64,000 bases of DNA from Myxococcales bacterium (lineage in GTDB: Bacteria > Myxococcota > Myxococcia > Myxococcales > Myxococcaceae): contig JACPVI010000079.1 of assembly GCA_016191815.1 (NCBI GenBank), forward strand, positions 22,533 to 86,532. Direction: 5' to 3'. The position numbers and the translations under genes were made by a program. Below, piece after piece: positions 1-13,108 of the stretch. Each line of letters opens with the position of its first letter. The first letter of the stretch is position 1. The notes beneath the pieces were generated by a model that saw only the letters and a program-made list of their open reading frames with translations, searched no databases and was not told where the DNA came from.

Positions 1-880
<880 letters not shown>

Positions 881-884
<4 letters not shown>

Positions 885-2911
885 GGGACCTTGGGCGCCA
901 AGGCGACGAGGAAGGCCCCTCGGGCTGGATGAAGCTCCGGGTGCGGCTCGTGGGCGCCGCCTTTCTGTTCTGCCTCCTCGGGGTGCTCGCCCGCGCCGTC
1001 TCGCTCCAGGTGTTCGAACGGGACCGGCTCCGGGAGCTGGCCGAGGACCAGTACGTCCGCCAGGTGGAGATCCCCGCGCGGAGGGGAGACATCTTCGATC
1101 GCCGCGGGGTGCCGCTCGCCCAGAGCGTGGAGGTGGATTCCATCTGGGTGGACCCCTCGCTCCTCGGCGATCTCGGCCAGGCTGCGAAGAAGCTCGCTCC
1201 CGAGCTGGCCCTCGAGCCTTCGGAGCTGGAGGCCCGGCTGTCCAAGGCCAAGCGCTTCGCCTGGGTGAAGCGGCGGGTTCGCCCGGAGGAGGCGGAGGCG
1301 GTGCGCGCGCTCGGCCTTCCCGGCGTCGGCCTCACCAAGGAGCCGCGGCGCTTCTATCCGCAGCGGGAGCTGGCCGGGCAGCTCATCGGCTTCGTGGGCG
1401 CCGACGGCCGCGGGCTCGACGGCCTGGAGCTGGCCTTCGAGGACGAGCTGTCGGGCGAGTCGATGCGGGTGAGCGGCTACCGCGACGCGCGCGGGCGCAA
1501 GCTGCTCACCGACGGGCTCGCCGACTCCATCGAGCGGCGGGGCGCCTCGGTGACGTTGACCATCGACCGCCACCTCCAGTTCTTCGCCGAGAAGGCCCTC
1601 TCCCGGGCCGCCGAGGAGTCCAAGGCCGCCGCCGCCTCCGCGGTGGTGCTCGACCCGCGCACCGGCGAGCTCCTGGCCATCGCCAACCACCCGCGCTTCA
1701 ACCCCAACACCCCGGAGAAGAGCCCTCCCGAAGGGCGGCGGAACCGCGCCGCCCTGGACACCTTCGAGCCCGGCTCCACCTTCAAGTCCTTCGTGGTGGC
1801 CGCCGCCCTGGAGGAGGGGCGGGTGAAGCCCCAGGACGGCATCCATTGCGAGAACGGCGCCTGGGACATCGGCCGCCACACCGTGCACGACACCCATTCC
1901 TACGGCTGGCTCTCGGTGGGCAAGGTGCTCCAGGTCTCCTCCAACATCTGCGCGGCGAAGATCGCCCAGGCGCTCGGCCGTGACGCGCTGGTCGACTACT
2001 CCGCGCGATTCGGCTTCGGAGAGAGGGCTGGGCTCTCGCTTCCGGGCGAGGGCAAAGGCGTCGTCCCCTACCCGAAGGCGGAGATTGCCGTCGCCACCCA
2101 AGCCTTCGGCCAAGGCCTGACCGCCACCGCGGTACAGCTAGCCGCCGCCTACGGCGCCTTGGCGAACGGCGGCGTGCTGATGCGGCCCTACCTGGTGTCG
2201 CGGGTGGTGGATCCCGACGGCCTGGCGCTGCTCGAGGGCCGTCCGGTAGAAGTGCGAAGGGTGGTCTCCGCGGAGACCGCCCGCACGGTGGTGAAGATGC
2301 TCGAGGCGGTGGTGGAGAAGGAGGGCACCGCTCCGCGCGCCCGCCTCGACGAGTACAAGGTGGCCGGAAAGACCGGCACCGCCCAGAAGGCCGACCTGGT
2401 GGCGGGAGGCTACTCGGACAAGCGGATCGCCTCGTTCGTGGGGCTGGTCCCCTCCGACGGACCGAGGCTCGTCATCCTGGTCGTGGTTGACGAACCCAAG
2501 ACGGACGTCTACGGCGGGCTGGTGGCCGCCCCGGTGTTCAAGGAGATCGCCTCTGCGGCGATGCCCTACCTCGGAGTCGCACCCTCCTCCGCGGCGCCGG
2601 TCGCCCAGGAGAGGCCGAAGCCCAAGCCGGCCGACCGCTCGGCCTCCCGACCGCTTTCCGACGCCTTCTTGAAGGTTCAGGCACAGGATCCGGTGACCGA
2701 GCAGGTGGAGAAGGGTACGGTGCGGGTTCCCGACCTGTCCGGGGAGGTCGGCCGGGTGGCGGTATCCCGGCTCTTGGCCGCGGCACTTACGCCGCGCCTC
2801 ACCGGCACGGGAAGGGTGGTAAAGCAGGAGCCCCCAGCGGGCAGCCTCGTGGAAAAAGGGGCGCGGGTGACAGTTCAGTTGGCAGGGGGCTTGCCCCCTC
2901 TGAGGCAGTGA
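881..2911 (+). CDS. ftsI: Division-specific peptidoglycan transpeptidase FtsI (PBP3) with C-terminal PASTA domain
   Basis: Class B penicillin-binding protein that cross-links septal peptidoglycan. An N-terminal membrane anchor lies at about residues 22-45, followed by the dimerisation segment (IPARRGDIFDRRG) and a transpeptidase domain with all three motifs: STFK (active Ser about residue 299), SSN and KTGTAQ. The C-terminus, about residues 608-670, is one PASTA domain (VPDLSGEVGRVA..), a feature shared with myxobacterial and Gram-positive septal PBPs. GTG at 881 overlaps the ftsL stop (GTGA); the in-frame ATG at 929 starts just before the membrane segment and is a credible alternative. FtsW, its glycosyltransferase partner, lies downstream in the cluster. 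Confidence 0.95.
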
Positions 2912-2953
2912 GCTCCGGCGGGTGCGGCCGGCCGGACACAGGGCGAGAGGACG

Positions 2954-4444
2954 ATGAAGCTAGGCGAGCTGTTGGCAGGCTGTGGCGCGGAGCCGGTCGG
3001 GGGCAAGGGCGACGTCACCGGGGTGACGGCGGATTCCCGTCAGGTGAAGGCAGGCGACCTTTTCGTGGCGGTGCCCGGGACGGCCGCGGATGGAATCCAG
3101 TTCATCGGCGAGGCGGTGAACCGCGGGGCGGTGGCGGTGATGGCCGAGAAGGAGGTGCGGGCCCCGGTGCCGGTGTTCCGGGTGGCCTCGGCGCGAAAAG
3201 CGCTCGCCTTGGTGGCGGCCAACTTCTACCGGCGGCCGGCCGGCGAGCTCAAGCTGCTCGGCATCACCGGCACCAACGGGAAGACCACCACCGCGTTCCT
3301 GCTCGAGTCCATCTGCGCCTCGGGCGGCGCCTCGGTGGGGCTGGTCGGCACCATCGAGTACCGCTTCGCGGGCAAGTCCTTCCCCGCCTCGCACACCACT
3401 CCCGACCCCCTCGAGCTGCACCGGATGTTCCGCGAGATGGTGGATGAAGGGGTGGACACGGTGGTGATGGAGGTCAGCTCCCACGCGCTCGCCCAGGAGC
3501 GCGTCCACGGGCTCACCTTCAGCGCCGCGGCGCTCCTCAACCTCTCGAGGGATCACCTCGACTACCACCGGGATCTGGAGGAGTACTTCCAGGCCAAGCG
3601 GAAGCTCTTCGCCGAGTACCTCTCGCCGGGCGGGGTGGCGGTGGTGAACGGCGACGACACCTACGCCAACCGCGTCTACAACGAGCTGCGCAACCAGCGG
3701 CGCATCGCCTGGAAGTTCTCCCGGCTGGGCAGCGGGGAGATCTCCGCGGTGGGAGTGGAGCTGGGCACCTCGGGCATCAAGGCCACCCTCAAGACGCCCG
3801 CGGGCGACATCCCGGTGAAGAGCGCGCTGGTGGGCCAGCACAACCTGGAGAACATCCTCGCCGCCGCGGGGATGGCGCTCTCCGCCGGCTACTCCCGGCG
3901 CGACGTGCAGGAGGGCATCGAGCGGGTGCGCCGCGTCCCCGGGCGCATGGAGCACATCGAGGGGAAGGGCATCGTGGCGCTGGTGGACTACGCCCACACC
4001 GACGATGCGCTTCGCCGCTCCTTGGAGTCGGTGCGCGCCCTCACCAAGGGCCGGGTGATCGTGGTGTTCGGCTGCGGCGGCGACCGGGACCAGGGCAAGC
4101 GCCCGCTGATGGGCGAGGCGGCCGGGCAGGGCGCCGACCTGCCGGTGGTGACCTCGGACAACCCTCGCTCGGAGGACCCGGACGAGATCATCGCGCAGAT
4201 CCTCCCCGGGCTGGAGAAGGCAGGCCTGCGCCGGATGTCGGCCGGGAAGGCCCGCTCGGGTGAGAAGGGCTACCTGGTCGAGCCCGACCGCTCCCAGGCC
4301 ATCCGGCTGGCAGTGGGGTTGGCCAAGCCCGGCGACGTGGTGCTCATCGCCGGCAAGGGGCACGAGGCCTACCAGCAGGTCGACGACGAGAGGCACCCCT
4401 TCGACGACCGCGAGGAGGCGCGCAAGGCGCTGCAAGGCGAGTGA
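2954..4444 (+). CDS. murE: UDP-MurNAc-L-Ala-D-Glu:meso-diaminopimelate ligase
   Basis: Cytoplasmic ATP-dependent ligase adding the third residue of the peptidoglycan stem. The Mur ligase fold is evident: an N-terminal UDP-binding domain (TADSRQVKAGDLFVAVPG), the ATP loop GITGTNGKTTT at about residue 105, MEVSSHAL in the central domain, and a C-terminal domain with DNPRSEDP starting at D402. The DNPR motif is the known signature of enzymes selecting meso-diaminopimelate rather than lysine, so this organism should have a DAP-type wall. The length of 496 residues is normal. It begins 42 bases after ftsI and ends 13 bases before murF. Confidence 0.97.
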   Translation: MKLGELLAGCGAEPVGGKGDVTGVTADSRQVKAGDLFVAVPGTAADGIQFIGEAVNRGAVAVMAEKEVRAPVPVFRVASARKALALVAANFYRRPAGELKLLGITGTNGKTTTAFLLESICASGGASVGLVGTIEYRFAGKSFPASHTTPDPLELHRMFREMVDEGVDTVVMEVSSHALAQERVHGLTFSAAALLNLSRDHLDYHRDLEEYFQAKRKLFAEYLSPGGVAVVNGDDTYANRVYNELRNQRRIAWKFSRLGSGEISAVGVELGTSGIKATLKTPAGDIPVKSALVGQHNLENILAAAGMALSAGYSRRDVQEGIERVRRVPGRMEHIEGKGIVALVDYAHTDDALRRSLESVRALTKGRVIVVFGCGGDRDQGKRPLMGEAAGQGADLPVVTSDNPRSEDPDEIIAQILPGLEKAGLRRMSAGKARSGEKGYLVEPDRSQAIRLAVGLAKPGDVVLIAGKGHEAYQQVDDERHPFDDREEARKALQGE

Positions 4445-4457
4445 CGCCCCCAAAAGC

Positions 4458-5852
4458 ATGGCAGTCCGCTTCTCAGACGACCAGGTGACGAAGGCGACCG
4501 GCGGGAAGAAGCTGCGCCCCGGCTCGCGCGCCTGCTACGAGGCGGTGTGCACCGACAGCCGCAGGCTCGTCCCCGGATGCCTGTTCTTGCCCCTGGAAGG
4601 AGAGAAGTTCGACGGCCACGACTTCCTCGCGGCGGCGGCGGCAGGTGGGGCAAAAGCGGTGCTCGTCAAGAAGGGGCGGCAGCTGCCGGAGCTTCCCCAG
4701 GACGTGGCGGTGTTCGAGGTGGAAGACACCTTGCGGGCGCTCGGAGGGCTGGGCCAGTTCCACCGCCTGCGCTTCTCCATCCCGGTGGGAGCGGTCACTG
4801 GCTCCAACGGGAAGACCACCACCAAGGAGATGGCCGCCTCCATCTTGCGCACCCGGGGTCGGGCCCACGCCACCGAGGGCAACCTGAACAACGAGGTGGG
4901 CGTGCCGCTGACGCTCTTCGGCTTGTCGCACGGGCACGTGGCCGCGGTGGTGGAGCTGGGCATGAACCACCCCGGGGAGATCGCCCGCCTGGCGAACATC
5001 GTCCAGCCGGACGCGGGGCTGATCACCGCGGTGCAGCCCGCCCACCTGCACGGGCTCAGCTCGCTCGAAGGAGTCGCCGAGGCGAAGGGAGAGCTCTTCT
5101 TGGCCCTGAGGAGCAAGGCCACCGCGGTGGTGAACCTGGACGACCCGCTGGTTTTGGAGCAGGCCATAAAGAGCGGGGCGCCCTCGCTCGGCTTCGGCCG
5201 AGCCCAGAGCGCCGAGGTCCGCCTCTCCCAGGTGGAAGGGCGCGGGCGGGAAGGGATGCTCGCGGTGATCGTCCATACCGGGAAGGAGCACCCGGTGCGC
5301 CTTTCCTTCCTCGGAGCGCACAACGCCCTGAACGCCACCGGGGCCTTCGCCTTGGGGCTGGCGCTGGGCTACTCGCCCGAGGAGTGCGTCCGAGGGCTCG
5401 AGGCGGCCCGGCCATACGAGCGGAGGCTGCGGCTCATCGAGGCGCCCGGCGGCTACAGCGTGCTCGACGACTGCTACAACGCCAACCCGGCCTCGGTGCG
5501 GGCCGCGATAGAGACGCTCTCTTCGCTCGCGGGAAGCGGGCGGGCGTTGGCGGTGCTGGGCGACATGCTCGAGCTGGGCCCAAGCGAGGCGGAGCAGCAT
5601 CGTTCCCTGGGCGAAGAGGTCTCCCGCGCGGCGAAGCTGGTGGCCTTCTTCGGCCCGAGGTCGGCCGGCGGGCACCAGGCGGCGGGGATGGGCGAGCGGG
5701 CGGCGCACTTCACCGAGATCCAGCCGCTGCTCGACTGGCTCTCGCCCAAGCTTTGCAAGGGGGACGTGGTGCTGGTGAAGGGCAGCCGCGGCATGCGGCT
5801 GGAGCGGGTGGTGGAGGCGCTCTGTGGCCAGGCCTCTTCGGGGGCGCCCTGA
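4458..5852 (+). CDS. murF: UDP-MurNAc-tripeptide D-alanyl-D-alanine ligase
   Basis: Adds the D-Ala-D-Ala dipeptide made by Ddl to the UDP-MurNAc tripeptide. The 464-residue sequence shows the MurF pattern: TDSRRLVPGCLFLPLEGEKF near the N-terminus, the ATP loop GAVTGSNGKTTTKEM, NLNNEVGVPLTL, ELGMNHPGEIARLA and, in the third domain, DDCYNANPASV. ATG at 4458 starts just before the conserved region. The stop TGA overlaps the mraY ATG by one base (TGATG). Confidence 0.97.
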   Translation: MAVRFSDDQVTKATGGKKLRPGSRACYEAVCTDSRRLVPGCLFLPLEGEKFDGHDFLAAAAAGGAKAVLVKKGRQLPELPQDVAVFEVEDTLRALGGLGQFHRLRFSIPVGAVTGSNGKTTTKEMAASILRTRGRAHATEGNLNNEVGVPLTLFGLSHGHVAAVVELGMNHPGEIARLANIVQPDAGLITAVQPAHLHGLSSLEGVAEAKGELFLALRSKATAVVNLDDPLVLEQAIKSGAPSLGFGRAQSAEVRLSQVEGRGREGMLAVIVHTGKEHPVRLSFLGAHNALNATGAFALGLALGYSPEECVRGLEAARPYERRLRLIEAPGGYSVLDDCYNANPASVRAAIETLSSLAGSGRALAVLGDMLELGPSEAEQHRSLGEEVSRAAKLVAFFGPRSAGGHQAAGMGERAAHFTEIQPLLDWLSPKLCKGDVVLVKGSRGMRLERVVEALCGQASSGAP

Positions 5853-7018
5853 TGTTCTTCCTTCTCTACGAGGCGCTGAGGGACACGGAGATCGGGAGGC
5901 TCATCAACTTCCTCCGCTACCCGAGCTTCCGCATCGTGGCCGCCGGAGTCTCCTCGCTCCTCTTGGGGGTGGCGATCGGCCCCCGGCTGATCGACCGGCT
6001 GCGCTTCCACCAGCACGGCCAATCCAACGTCCGCGAAGACGTGCCCGACACCCACCAGAAGAAGAAGGGCACCCCCACCATGGGAGGGGCGCTCATCCTC
6101 TTGTGCATCGCGGCCGGCACGCTGCTCTTCGCCGACCTCAAGTCGCGGGTGGTGTGGGTGGCCATCGCCCTCACCTTGGGCTACGGGCTGATCGGCTTCT
6201 TGGACGATTGGCTCAAGCTCTCCAAGCGGAGCTCCAAGGGCCTGGCGGGGAAGAAGAAGATCCTCCTCCAGACGCTGTTCTACGCCCTGGCGGTGGGGCT
6301 GCTCCTGACCGAGTGGCGGCAGCCGGACGGCTCGATCTGGCCGCGGCTGCTCATCGACACCCGGCTGACGCTGCCCTTCGTGCCCACCCACCGGTTCAAC
6401 CCGGACCTCGGCTGGCTGTACGTCTTCTTCGGCTGGGTGGTGGTGGTGGGCACCTCCAACGCGGTGAACCTCACCGACGGGCTGGACGGGCTGGCCATCG
6501 GACCCACGGTGGTGGCCTCGTTCATCTTCGCGGTGCTCTGCTACGTGGCCGGCACCCGGCTGGCGGTGGCGGACGTGGTGGCAGGGAAGCTGGTGGGCGT
6601 GCCGCTGCACGAGTACCTGGGGATTCCAGCGGTGCAGGGCGGCGCGGAGCTGGCCGTCTTCTGCGCGGCGATGGTCGGCGCCGGCATCTCGTTCCTCTGG
6701 TTCAACTCCTACCCGGCTTCGGTCTTCATGGGGGACATCGGCTCGCTCGCGCTCGGCGGCGCCCTGGGCGGGCTGGCGATGCTCTCCAAGAACGAGGTGG
6801 TCTCCGGCCTCATCCACGGCGTCTTCCTCTACGAGGCGCTGACGGTGATGATCCAGGTGGCCTCCTTCCGGATGACCGGGAGGCGCGTCTTCAAGATGGC
6901 GCCCGTGCACCACCACTTCGAGCTGGCCGGCTGGGCGGAGCCGAAGATCATCGTCCGGTTCTGGATCATCTCCGTCCTCTGCGGTGGCCTGGCCCTGGCG
7001 GCCATGAAGCTGAGGTGA
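5852..7018 (+). CDS. mraY: Phospho-MurNAc-pentapeptide translocase MraY
   Basis: Integral membrane enzyme that transfers phospho-MurNAc-pentapeptide to undecaprenyl phosphate, forming lipid I. The 388-residue protein has about ten hydrophobic segments and the family motifs: KKKGTPTMGG, FLDDWLK with the catalytic-type aspartates, NAVNLTDGLDGLA, NSYPASVFMGDIGS and the late PVHHHFEL loop. It is one of a chain of overlapping genes, starting on the murF stop and ending inside the murD GTG. Confidence 0.98.
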   Translation: MFFLLYEALRDTEIGRLINFLRYPSFRIVAAGVSSLLLGVAIGPRLIDRLRFHQHGQSNVREDVPDTHQKKKGTPTMGGALILLCIAAGTLLFADLKSRVVWVAIALTLGYGLIGFLDDWLKLSKRSSKGLAGKKKILLQTLFYALAVGLLLTEWRQPDGSIWPRLLIDTRLTLPFVPTHRFNPDLGWLYVFFGWVVVVGTSNAVNLTDGLDGLAIGPTVVASFIFAVLCYVAGTRLAVADVVAGKLVGVPLHEYLGIPAVQGGAELAVFCAAMVGAGISFLWFNSYPASVFMGDIGSLALGGALGGLAMLSKNEVVSGLIHGVFLYEALTVMIQVASFRMTGRRVFKMAPVHHHFELAGWAEPKIIVRFWIISVLCGGLALAAMKLR

Positions 7019-8394
7019 CGCGGGTGGGCGGGAGCGACGACAGCCTTAAAGGGCGCCAGGTGGCGGTGGTCGGGCTCGGCAAGAGCGGGCTCTCCGCGAT
7101 CGAGCTGTGCCTTTCGCATGGCGCCAGGGTGCGGGCGGTGGACGACAAGAAGGAGGCGCAGGTTTCACAGGCCGCGTCGCTTCGGGCGAGGGGAGTGCGG
7201 CTGGAGCTGGGAGGGATTCCCGAGGACCTGGCCGCGGGCGCCGAGCTGGTGGTGGTGAGCCCGGGAGTGCCGCTCTCCCTGCCGCGGCTCCGCCTCGCCG
7301 CCTCGCAGGTGCCGGTGATCGGCGAGGTGGAGCTGGCCTACCGCTTCCTCGAGCGATCGGCGCCGTCGGTGCTGGGCGTCACCGGCACCAACGGCAAGAG
7401 CACCACCACCGCGCTGGCCGGCGAGCTGTGCGCGCGAGGGGGCCGCCGCGTCTTCGTGGGCGGAAACCTCGGCCGCCCCTGGTCCTCCGCGGCGCTGGAG
7501 AAGGAGCCCTACGACGCTCACGTGGTGGAGCTGTCCAGCTTCCAGCTCGAAGGAGTCGAGCGCGCGCGCTTCACCCACGCCGCCATCCTCAACCTCACCC
7601 CCGACCATCTGGACCGCTACGAGAGCCACGAAGCGTACGGCGCGGCCAAGGCCCGCATCTTCATGAACCAGCGCGAGTCGGACGTGGCGGTGGTGAACGC
7701 GGACGACGCCCACGTGATGCGGCTGGCCGAGCTCACGCGGGCCAAGCTGTACGGCTTCAGCCTGCGGAACGCCTCCCCCGGGCGCCTGCGTGGTCTCGCC
7801 CTGGCCGACGGGGAGGGGTTCCGGCTCGAGCTTTCCTCGACCGAGCGCTACGTCTTGCGGAACCGGGCGCTCCGGGGCGCGCACAACCTGGCGAACGCGA
7901 TGGCGGCGTCGCTCTTGGCGCGGCTTTGGGGCGCCGCGCCCGAAGAGGTGCAGACTGGCCTGGACGGCTTCGGCGGCCTTCCCCACCGGCTGGAGTCGGT
8001 GCGCACGCTGGAGGGCGTGGAGTGGGTGAACGACTCGAAGGCGACCAACGTGGACTCCGCGCTGGTGGCGCTGCGCGCCTTCAGAGGCCGGCTGTGGCTC
8101 ATCGCCGGAGGGAAGGGGAAGGGTGCTCCCTACTCCCCGATGGTGGAGGAATCGCGCGGGAAGGTGCTCGGCGTCCTCACCGTCGGCCAGGACGCCCCGG
8201 CCATCGAGGCGGCCTACCGGGGCGTGGCGCCATGCCACGGGTGTGGGACGATCGACTCCGCGGTCCGGCGCGCTCGCGAGCTGGCCCGGGCCGGGGACGT
8301 GGTGCTGCTCTCCCCGGCCTGCGCCTCCTACGACCAGTTCCGCAACTTCGAGCACCGCGGAGATACCTTCAAGCGCCTGGTGATGGAGCTGTGA
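7015..8394 (+). CDS. murD: UDP-MurNAc-L-alanine:D-glutamate ligase
   Basis: Mur ligase adding D-Glu to UDP-MurNAc-L-Ala. An N-terminal Rossmann segment (VAVVGLGKSGLSAI) is followed by the ATP loop GVTGTNGKSTTT, ELSSFQLE, NLTPDHLDRY and the C-terminal VNDSKATN and SPACASYDQF motifs typical of MurD. GTG at 7015 forms a GTGA overlap with mraY; GTG 7024 is a possible alternative with no effect on the conserved region. The length is 459 residues, normal for the family. Confidence 0.97.
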   Translation: MTRVGGSDDSLKGRQVAVVGLGKSGLSAIELCLSHGARVRAVDDKKEAQVSQAASLRARGVRLELGGIPEDLAAGAELVVVSPGVPLSLPRLRLAASQVPVIGEVELAYRFLERSAPSVLGVTGTNGKSTTTALAGELCARGGRRVFVGGNLGRPWSSAALEKEPYDAHVVELSSFQLEGVERARFTHAAILNLTPDHLDRYESHEAYGAAKARIFMNQRESDVAVVNADDAHVMRLAELTRAKLYGFSLRNASPGRLRGLALADGEGFRLELSSTERYVLRNRALRGAHNLANAMAASLLARLWGAAPEEVQTGLDGFGGLPHRLESVRTLEGVEWVNDSKATNVDSALVALRAFRGRLWLIAGGKGKGAPYSPMVEESRGKVLGVLTVGQDAPAIEAAYRGVAPCHGCGTIDSAVRRARELARAGDVVLLSPACASYDQFRNFEHRGDTFKRLVMEL

Positions 8395-8446
8395 CCGCAG
8401 GACCAAAAGTTGCGTCCTCCCGCATCTGGGGGGCAAGGTGGGCGGT

Positions 8447-9625
8447 ATGAGCGGAGAGGTGGAGATCTCCATCCGCGACGAGCGCTCGCGTGCGCCGGTG
8501 GTGTACGACCCCTGGCTCTTGGCGGCGGTGCTGGCGCTTTTGACGCTCGGGCTGGTGATGGTCTACTCCTCCAGCGCCATCTGTGCGCACGAGAAGACCG
8601 GCGATGGGTTCCACTACGTCATCCGACAGCTCGTGGCGGCGGGGGTCGGGCTCTTGGCGATGGCGCTCGCGATGCGGATCGGCTACCGCAAGCTCGCCCG
8701 GCTGGCCTATCCGCTGCTGGTCTTCGCGGTAGGGCTCATGGTGGCAGTGGTCCTCCCCGGCGTGGGCAGCACCGCGGGAGGGGCCACCCGGTGGATTCGC
8801 CTCGGGGGCTTCTCGGTGCAGCCGGCCGAGGTGGCCAAGGTGGCCTGGGTGCTCTACCTCGCGTACTCCCTGGCCAAGAAGCGCGAGAAGGTGGCCACCT
8901 TCTCGGTGGGCTTCCTTCCCCACGTGGCCATCGCCGGGATGCTGGCGTTCTTGTGCATGCTGCAGCCGGACTTCGGCAGCGCGGTGGGACTGGTCTTTTT
9001 GCTCTTCGTGATGCTGTTCGCCGCCGGCGCGAAGATGAGCTACCTCGTGGGCTCGGTGCTGGTGGCGCTGCCGTTCGCCTTTCACGCGGTGGCCTCTTCG
9101 CCGTATCGGATGAAGCGGATCCTGGCGTTCCTCGATCCGTGGCACCACCGCCAGGGCTCCGGGTACCAGGTGGCGGAGTCGTTGATGTCCATCGGCTCCG
9201 GCGGGCTGTTCGGCCTGGGGCTCGGCGACGGCAGGCAGAAGCTCTACTTCCTCCCCGAGGCCCACACCGACTTCATCTTCTCCATCGTCGGAGAGGAGCT
9301 GGGGCTCCTCGGCGTGGCCACCGTCATCGCGCTCTACGCGGTGATCGTCTGGAGGGGCGTGCGCGCCTCGCTCGCCGCCACCGAGCCCTTCGGCACCTAC
9401 CTGGGCCTGGGGCTCACCGCGCTGATCGCCTTCCAAGCCGTGGTCAACATGGCGGTCGCCATGGGCCTGCTCCCCACCAAAGGCCTCACCCTGCCCTTCG
9501 TGTCCTACGGCGGCTCGTCGCTGGTGGTGATGATGGGCGCCGCCGGGGTGCTGCTCTCGGTGAGCGGGGCCTCCGCCAGAGTGGCTGGCGTCTTTCGCCG
9601 CGCGCTCCTCGAGGCCTCCGGGTGA
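8447..9625 (+). CDS. ftsW: Septal peptidoglycan glycosyltransferase FtsW
   Basis: SEDS-family membrane protein that polymerises lipid II at the septum with FtsI. About ten transmembrane segments are visible, with VMVYSSSAI in the first helix, the LQPDFGSA stretch containing the catalytic-type Asp, [44 protein letters not shown] and [19 protein letters not shown] 8447 is preferred over GTG 8438 because a G-rich ribosome-binding stretch (GGGGGGCAAGG) lies before it. The gap to murD is about 50 bases, one of the few non-overlapping junctions here. Confidence 0.96.
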   Translation: MSGEVEISIRDERSRAPVVYDPWLLAAVLALLTLGLVMVYSSSAICAHEKTGDGFHYVIRQLVAAGVGLLAMALAMRIGYRKLARLAYPLLVFAVGLMVAVVLPGVGSTAGGATRWIRLGGFSVQPAEVAKVAWVLYLAYSLAKKREKVATFSVGFLPHVAIAGMLAFLCMLQPDFGSAVGLVFLLFVMLFAAGAKMSYLVGSVLVALPFAFHAVASSPYRMKRILAFLDPWHHRQGSGYQVAESLMSIGSGGLFGLGLGDGRQKLYFLPEAHTDFIFSIVGEELGLLGVATVIALYAVIVWRGVRASLAATEPFGTYLGLGLTALIAFQAVVNMAVAMGLLPTKGLTLPFVSYGGSSLVVMMGAAGVLLSVSGASARVAGVFRRALLEASG

Positions 9626-10769
9626 GGGTGCTCATCGCAGGAGGCGGCACCGGAGGCCACGTCTTCCCGGGCATCGCCCTGGCGGAGGAGGTCTCCACTC
9701 GCCACCCGAAGAACGACGTCATCTTCGTCGGCACCGAGCGGGGACTCGAGGCCAAGCTGGTGCCGAGTGCCGGCTACAAGCTGGAGGCGATCAGGGTCCG
9801 CGGCCTCAAGCGGGTCGGCTTCCTCAGGATGCTGGTGGCCCTCTTCGCGTTGCCGTTGGCCTTCGTGGAGTCCTGGCGGATCCTCCGGAGGCATCGGCCC
9901 GACGTGGTGGTGGGAGTGGGCGGCTATTCTTCGGGCCCGGTGGTGCTCGCCGCCTGGATGCAGGGCGTGCCCACCGCAGTGCAGGAGCAGAACGCCCTCC
10001 CCGGGCTCACCAACCGCATCCTCGGCCGCTTCGTGCGCGCGGTGTTCATCGCCTTCGAGGAGGCCCGCCGCTTCTTCCCCGAGCGGAAGGTCCACCTCAT
10101 CGGCAACCCGGTGCGGCGCAAGCTGCTCGACAACTACCTCCGTTCCTCGATGCCGCACGAGCGCTTCACCGTGCTGGTGTTCGGCGGCTCCCAGGGCGCC
10201 AAGGCGATCAACGCGCTGGTCCTCCAGGCGATCGAGCACCTGTGCGATCTCAAGGGCGAGCTTCACTTCGTGCACCAGACGGGCAAGAGCAACGTGGAGG
10301 CGGTGCGCCAGGGCTACCAGGAGCGGGGCTACTCGGCCGAGGTGCTGGAGTTCATCGAGGACATGTCCGCGGCCTATGCCCGCGCGGAGCTGGTGGTGTG
10401 CCGCGCCGGGGCCACCACCTTGGCCGAGGTGACGGTCTGCAAGAAGGCCTGCATCCTCATCCCCTTCCCGCACGCCACCGACGATCACCAGGCAGTGAAC
10501 GCCTCGGCGCTGGTGTCCGCCGGCGCGGCGCTGATGTTCCGGGAGCACGAGGTGGACGGGAAGACGCTCGCCGAGCAGATCCGCCAGCTCAAGGTCGATC
10601 CGGGGCGGCTGCGGCGAATGGAGAAGATGTCAGGGATGCTCGGCCGCCCGGAGGCCGCCAAGGAGCTGGCCGACGTCTGCGTGCAGATGATGATCAAGTC
10701 CTGGGGCCCGCACGGACGGGACCGCCCCGACAAGAAGAAGAAGCTCGAGCCGCAGGGGTCGGCGAAGTC

Positions 10770-10773
<4 letters not shown>
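9622..10773 (+). CDS. murG: Lipid II-forming GlcNAc transferase MurG
   Basis: Membrane-associated glycosyltransferase that adds GlcNAc to lipid I. The N-terminal [17 protein letters not shown] loop and the second-domain motifs [10 protein letters not shown] and [11 protein letters not shown] define the family. The 383 residues exceed the usual length of about 355 by a basic C-terminal extension ending [13 protein letters not shown], which may help membrane contact. GTG 9622 overlaps the ftsW stop (GTGA). Confidence 0.97.
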
Positions 10774-12187
<1,414 letters not shown>

Positions 12188-12191
<4 letters not shown>

Positions 12192-13108
12192 GGCCTTCAT
12201 CGCTCGCCGAGCGGTTGGCGAGCGAGGTCGCCGGGGAGGTGCGGGCCGATGAGCCCCTGGCGCCGAAGACGAGCGTGAAGGTTGGCGGGCGAGCGGAGGC
12301 CTATGTGCGGCCCTCCGAGGTGGAGGCCTTGGTGGCCCTGCTCAGGCGGGCAAGGGAGCACCGCATTCCCCTCGCAGTCCTCGGAGGAGGCGCGAACACC
12401 CTGGTGGGCGACGGGGGGGTGCCCGGGGTGACGCTCAGGCTCCCCGCGGAGTTGTTCGCCGAGCAGGTGGAAGCGCGCCCGGGAGGGTTGGCGGTGACGC
12501 TCTCCGCCGGGGCGCCGATCGCCAGGCTCATCCAGCTCATGAAGACTCACCGGCTGGTGGGGGCGGAGTTTCTGGCCGGAATCCCGGGGACGATCGGCGG
12601 GGCGTGCGCGATGAACGCGGGCACCAAGGCAGGCGAGTGCATGTCGGTGGTGGAGGCGCTGGAGCTGGCGACGGCCGACGGGGTGGGCTGGGTGCCCCGG
12701 GAGGAGCTGGCGGCGCGCTACCGCGCCACCGCACTGCCCGAGGCAGCGGTGGTGACGCGGGCCCGCTTCCTCTTGCCCGAAGGGGACACCGAGAGCTCGC
12801 AGCGAAAGATGGAGGAGGACCTCGCGCACCGGAGGCGCACCCAGCCGCTCACCCTCCCCAGCTTCGGGAGCGTCTTCACCAACCCGCCGGGGAGCTACGC
12901 GGGAAAGCTCATCGAGGGTGTTGGCCTGAAAGGGCACACCATCGGCCGGGCGCAGATCTCTTCGCTGCACGCCAATTTCATCGTCAATCTCGGCGGAGCC
13001 ACCGCGCACGACATCGTGGCGCTGATGGAGCTGGCGCAGGCCCGGGTGAAGGAGGAGACGGGCGTGCTCCTCGAGCCGGAAGTGAAGCGGGTGGGGGTTT
13101 TCGTGTGA
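12188..13108 (+). CDS. murB: UDP-N-acetylenolpyruvoylglucosamine reductase
   Basis: FAD- and NADPH-dependent reductase completing UDP-MurNAc. The 306-residue protein has the FAD-binding loop [32 protein letters not shown] and the C-terminal [11 protein letters not shown] with the Ser that is the general acid in this family, followed by [12 protein letters not shown]. The length and loop pattern fit the shorter type II MurB. GTG 12188 overlaps the murC stop. Confidence 0.96.
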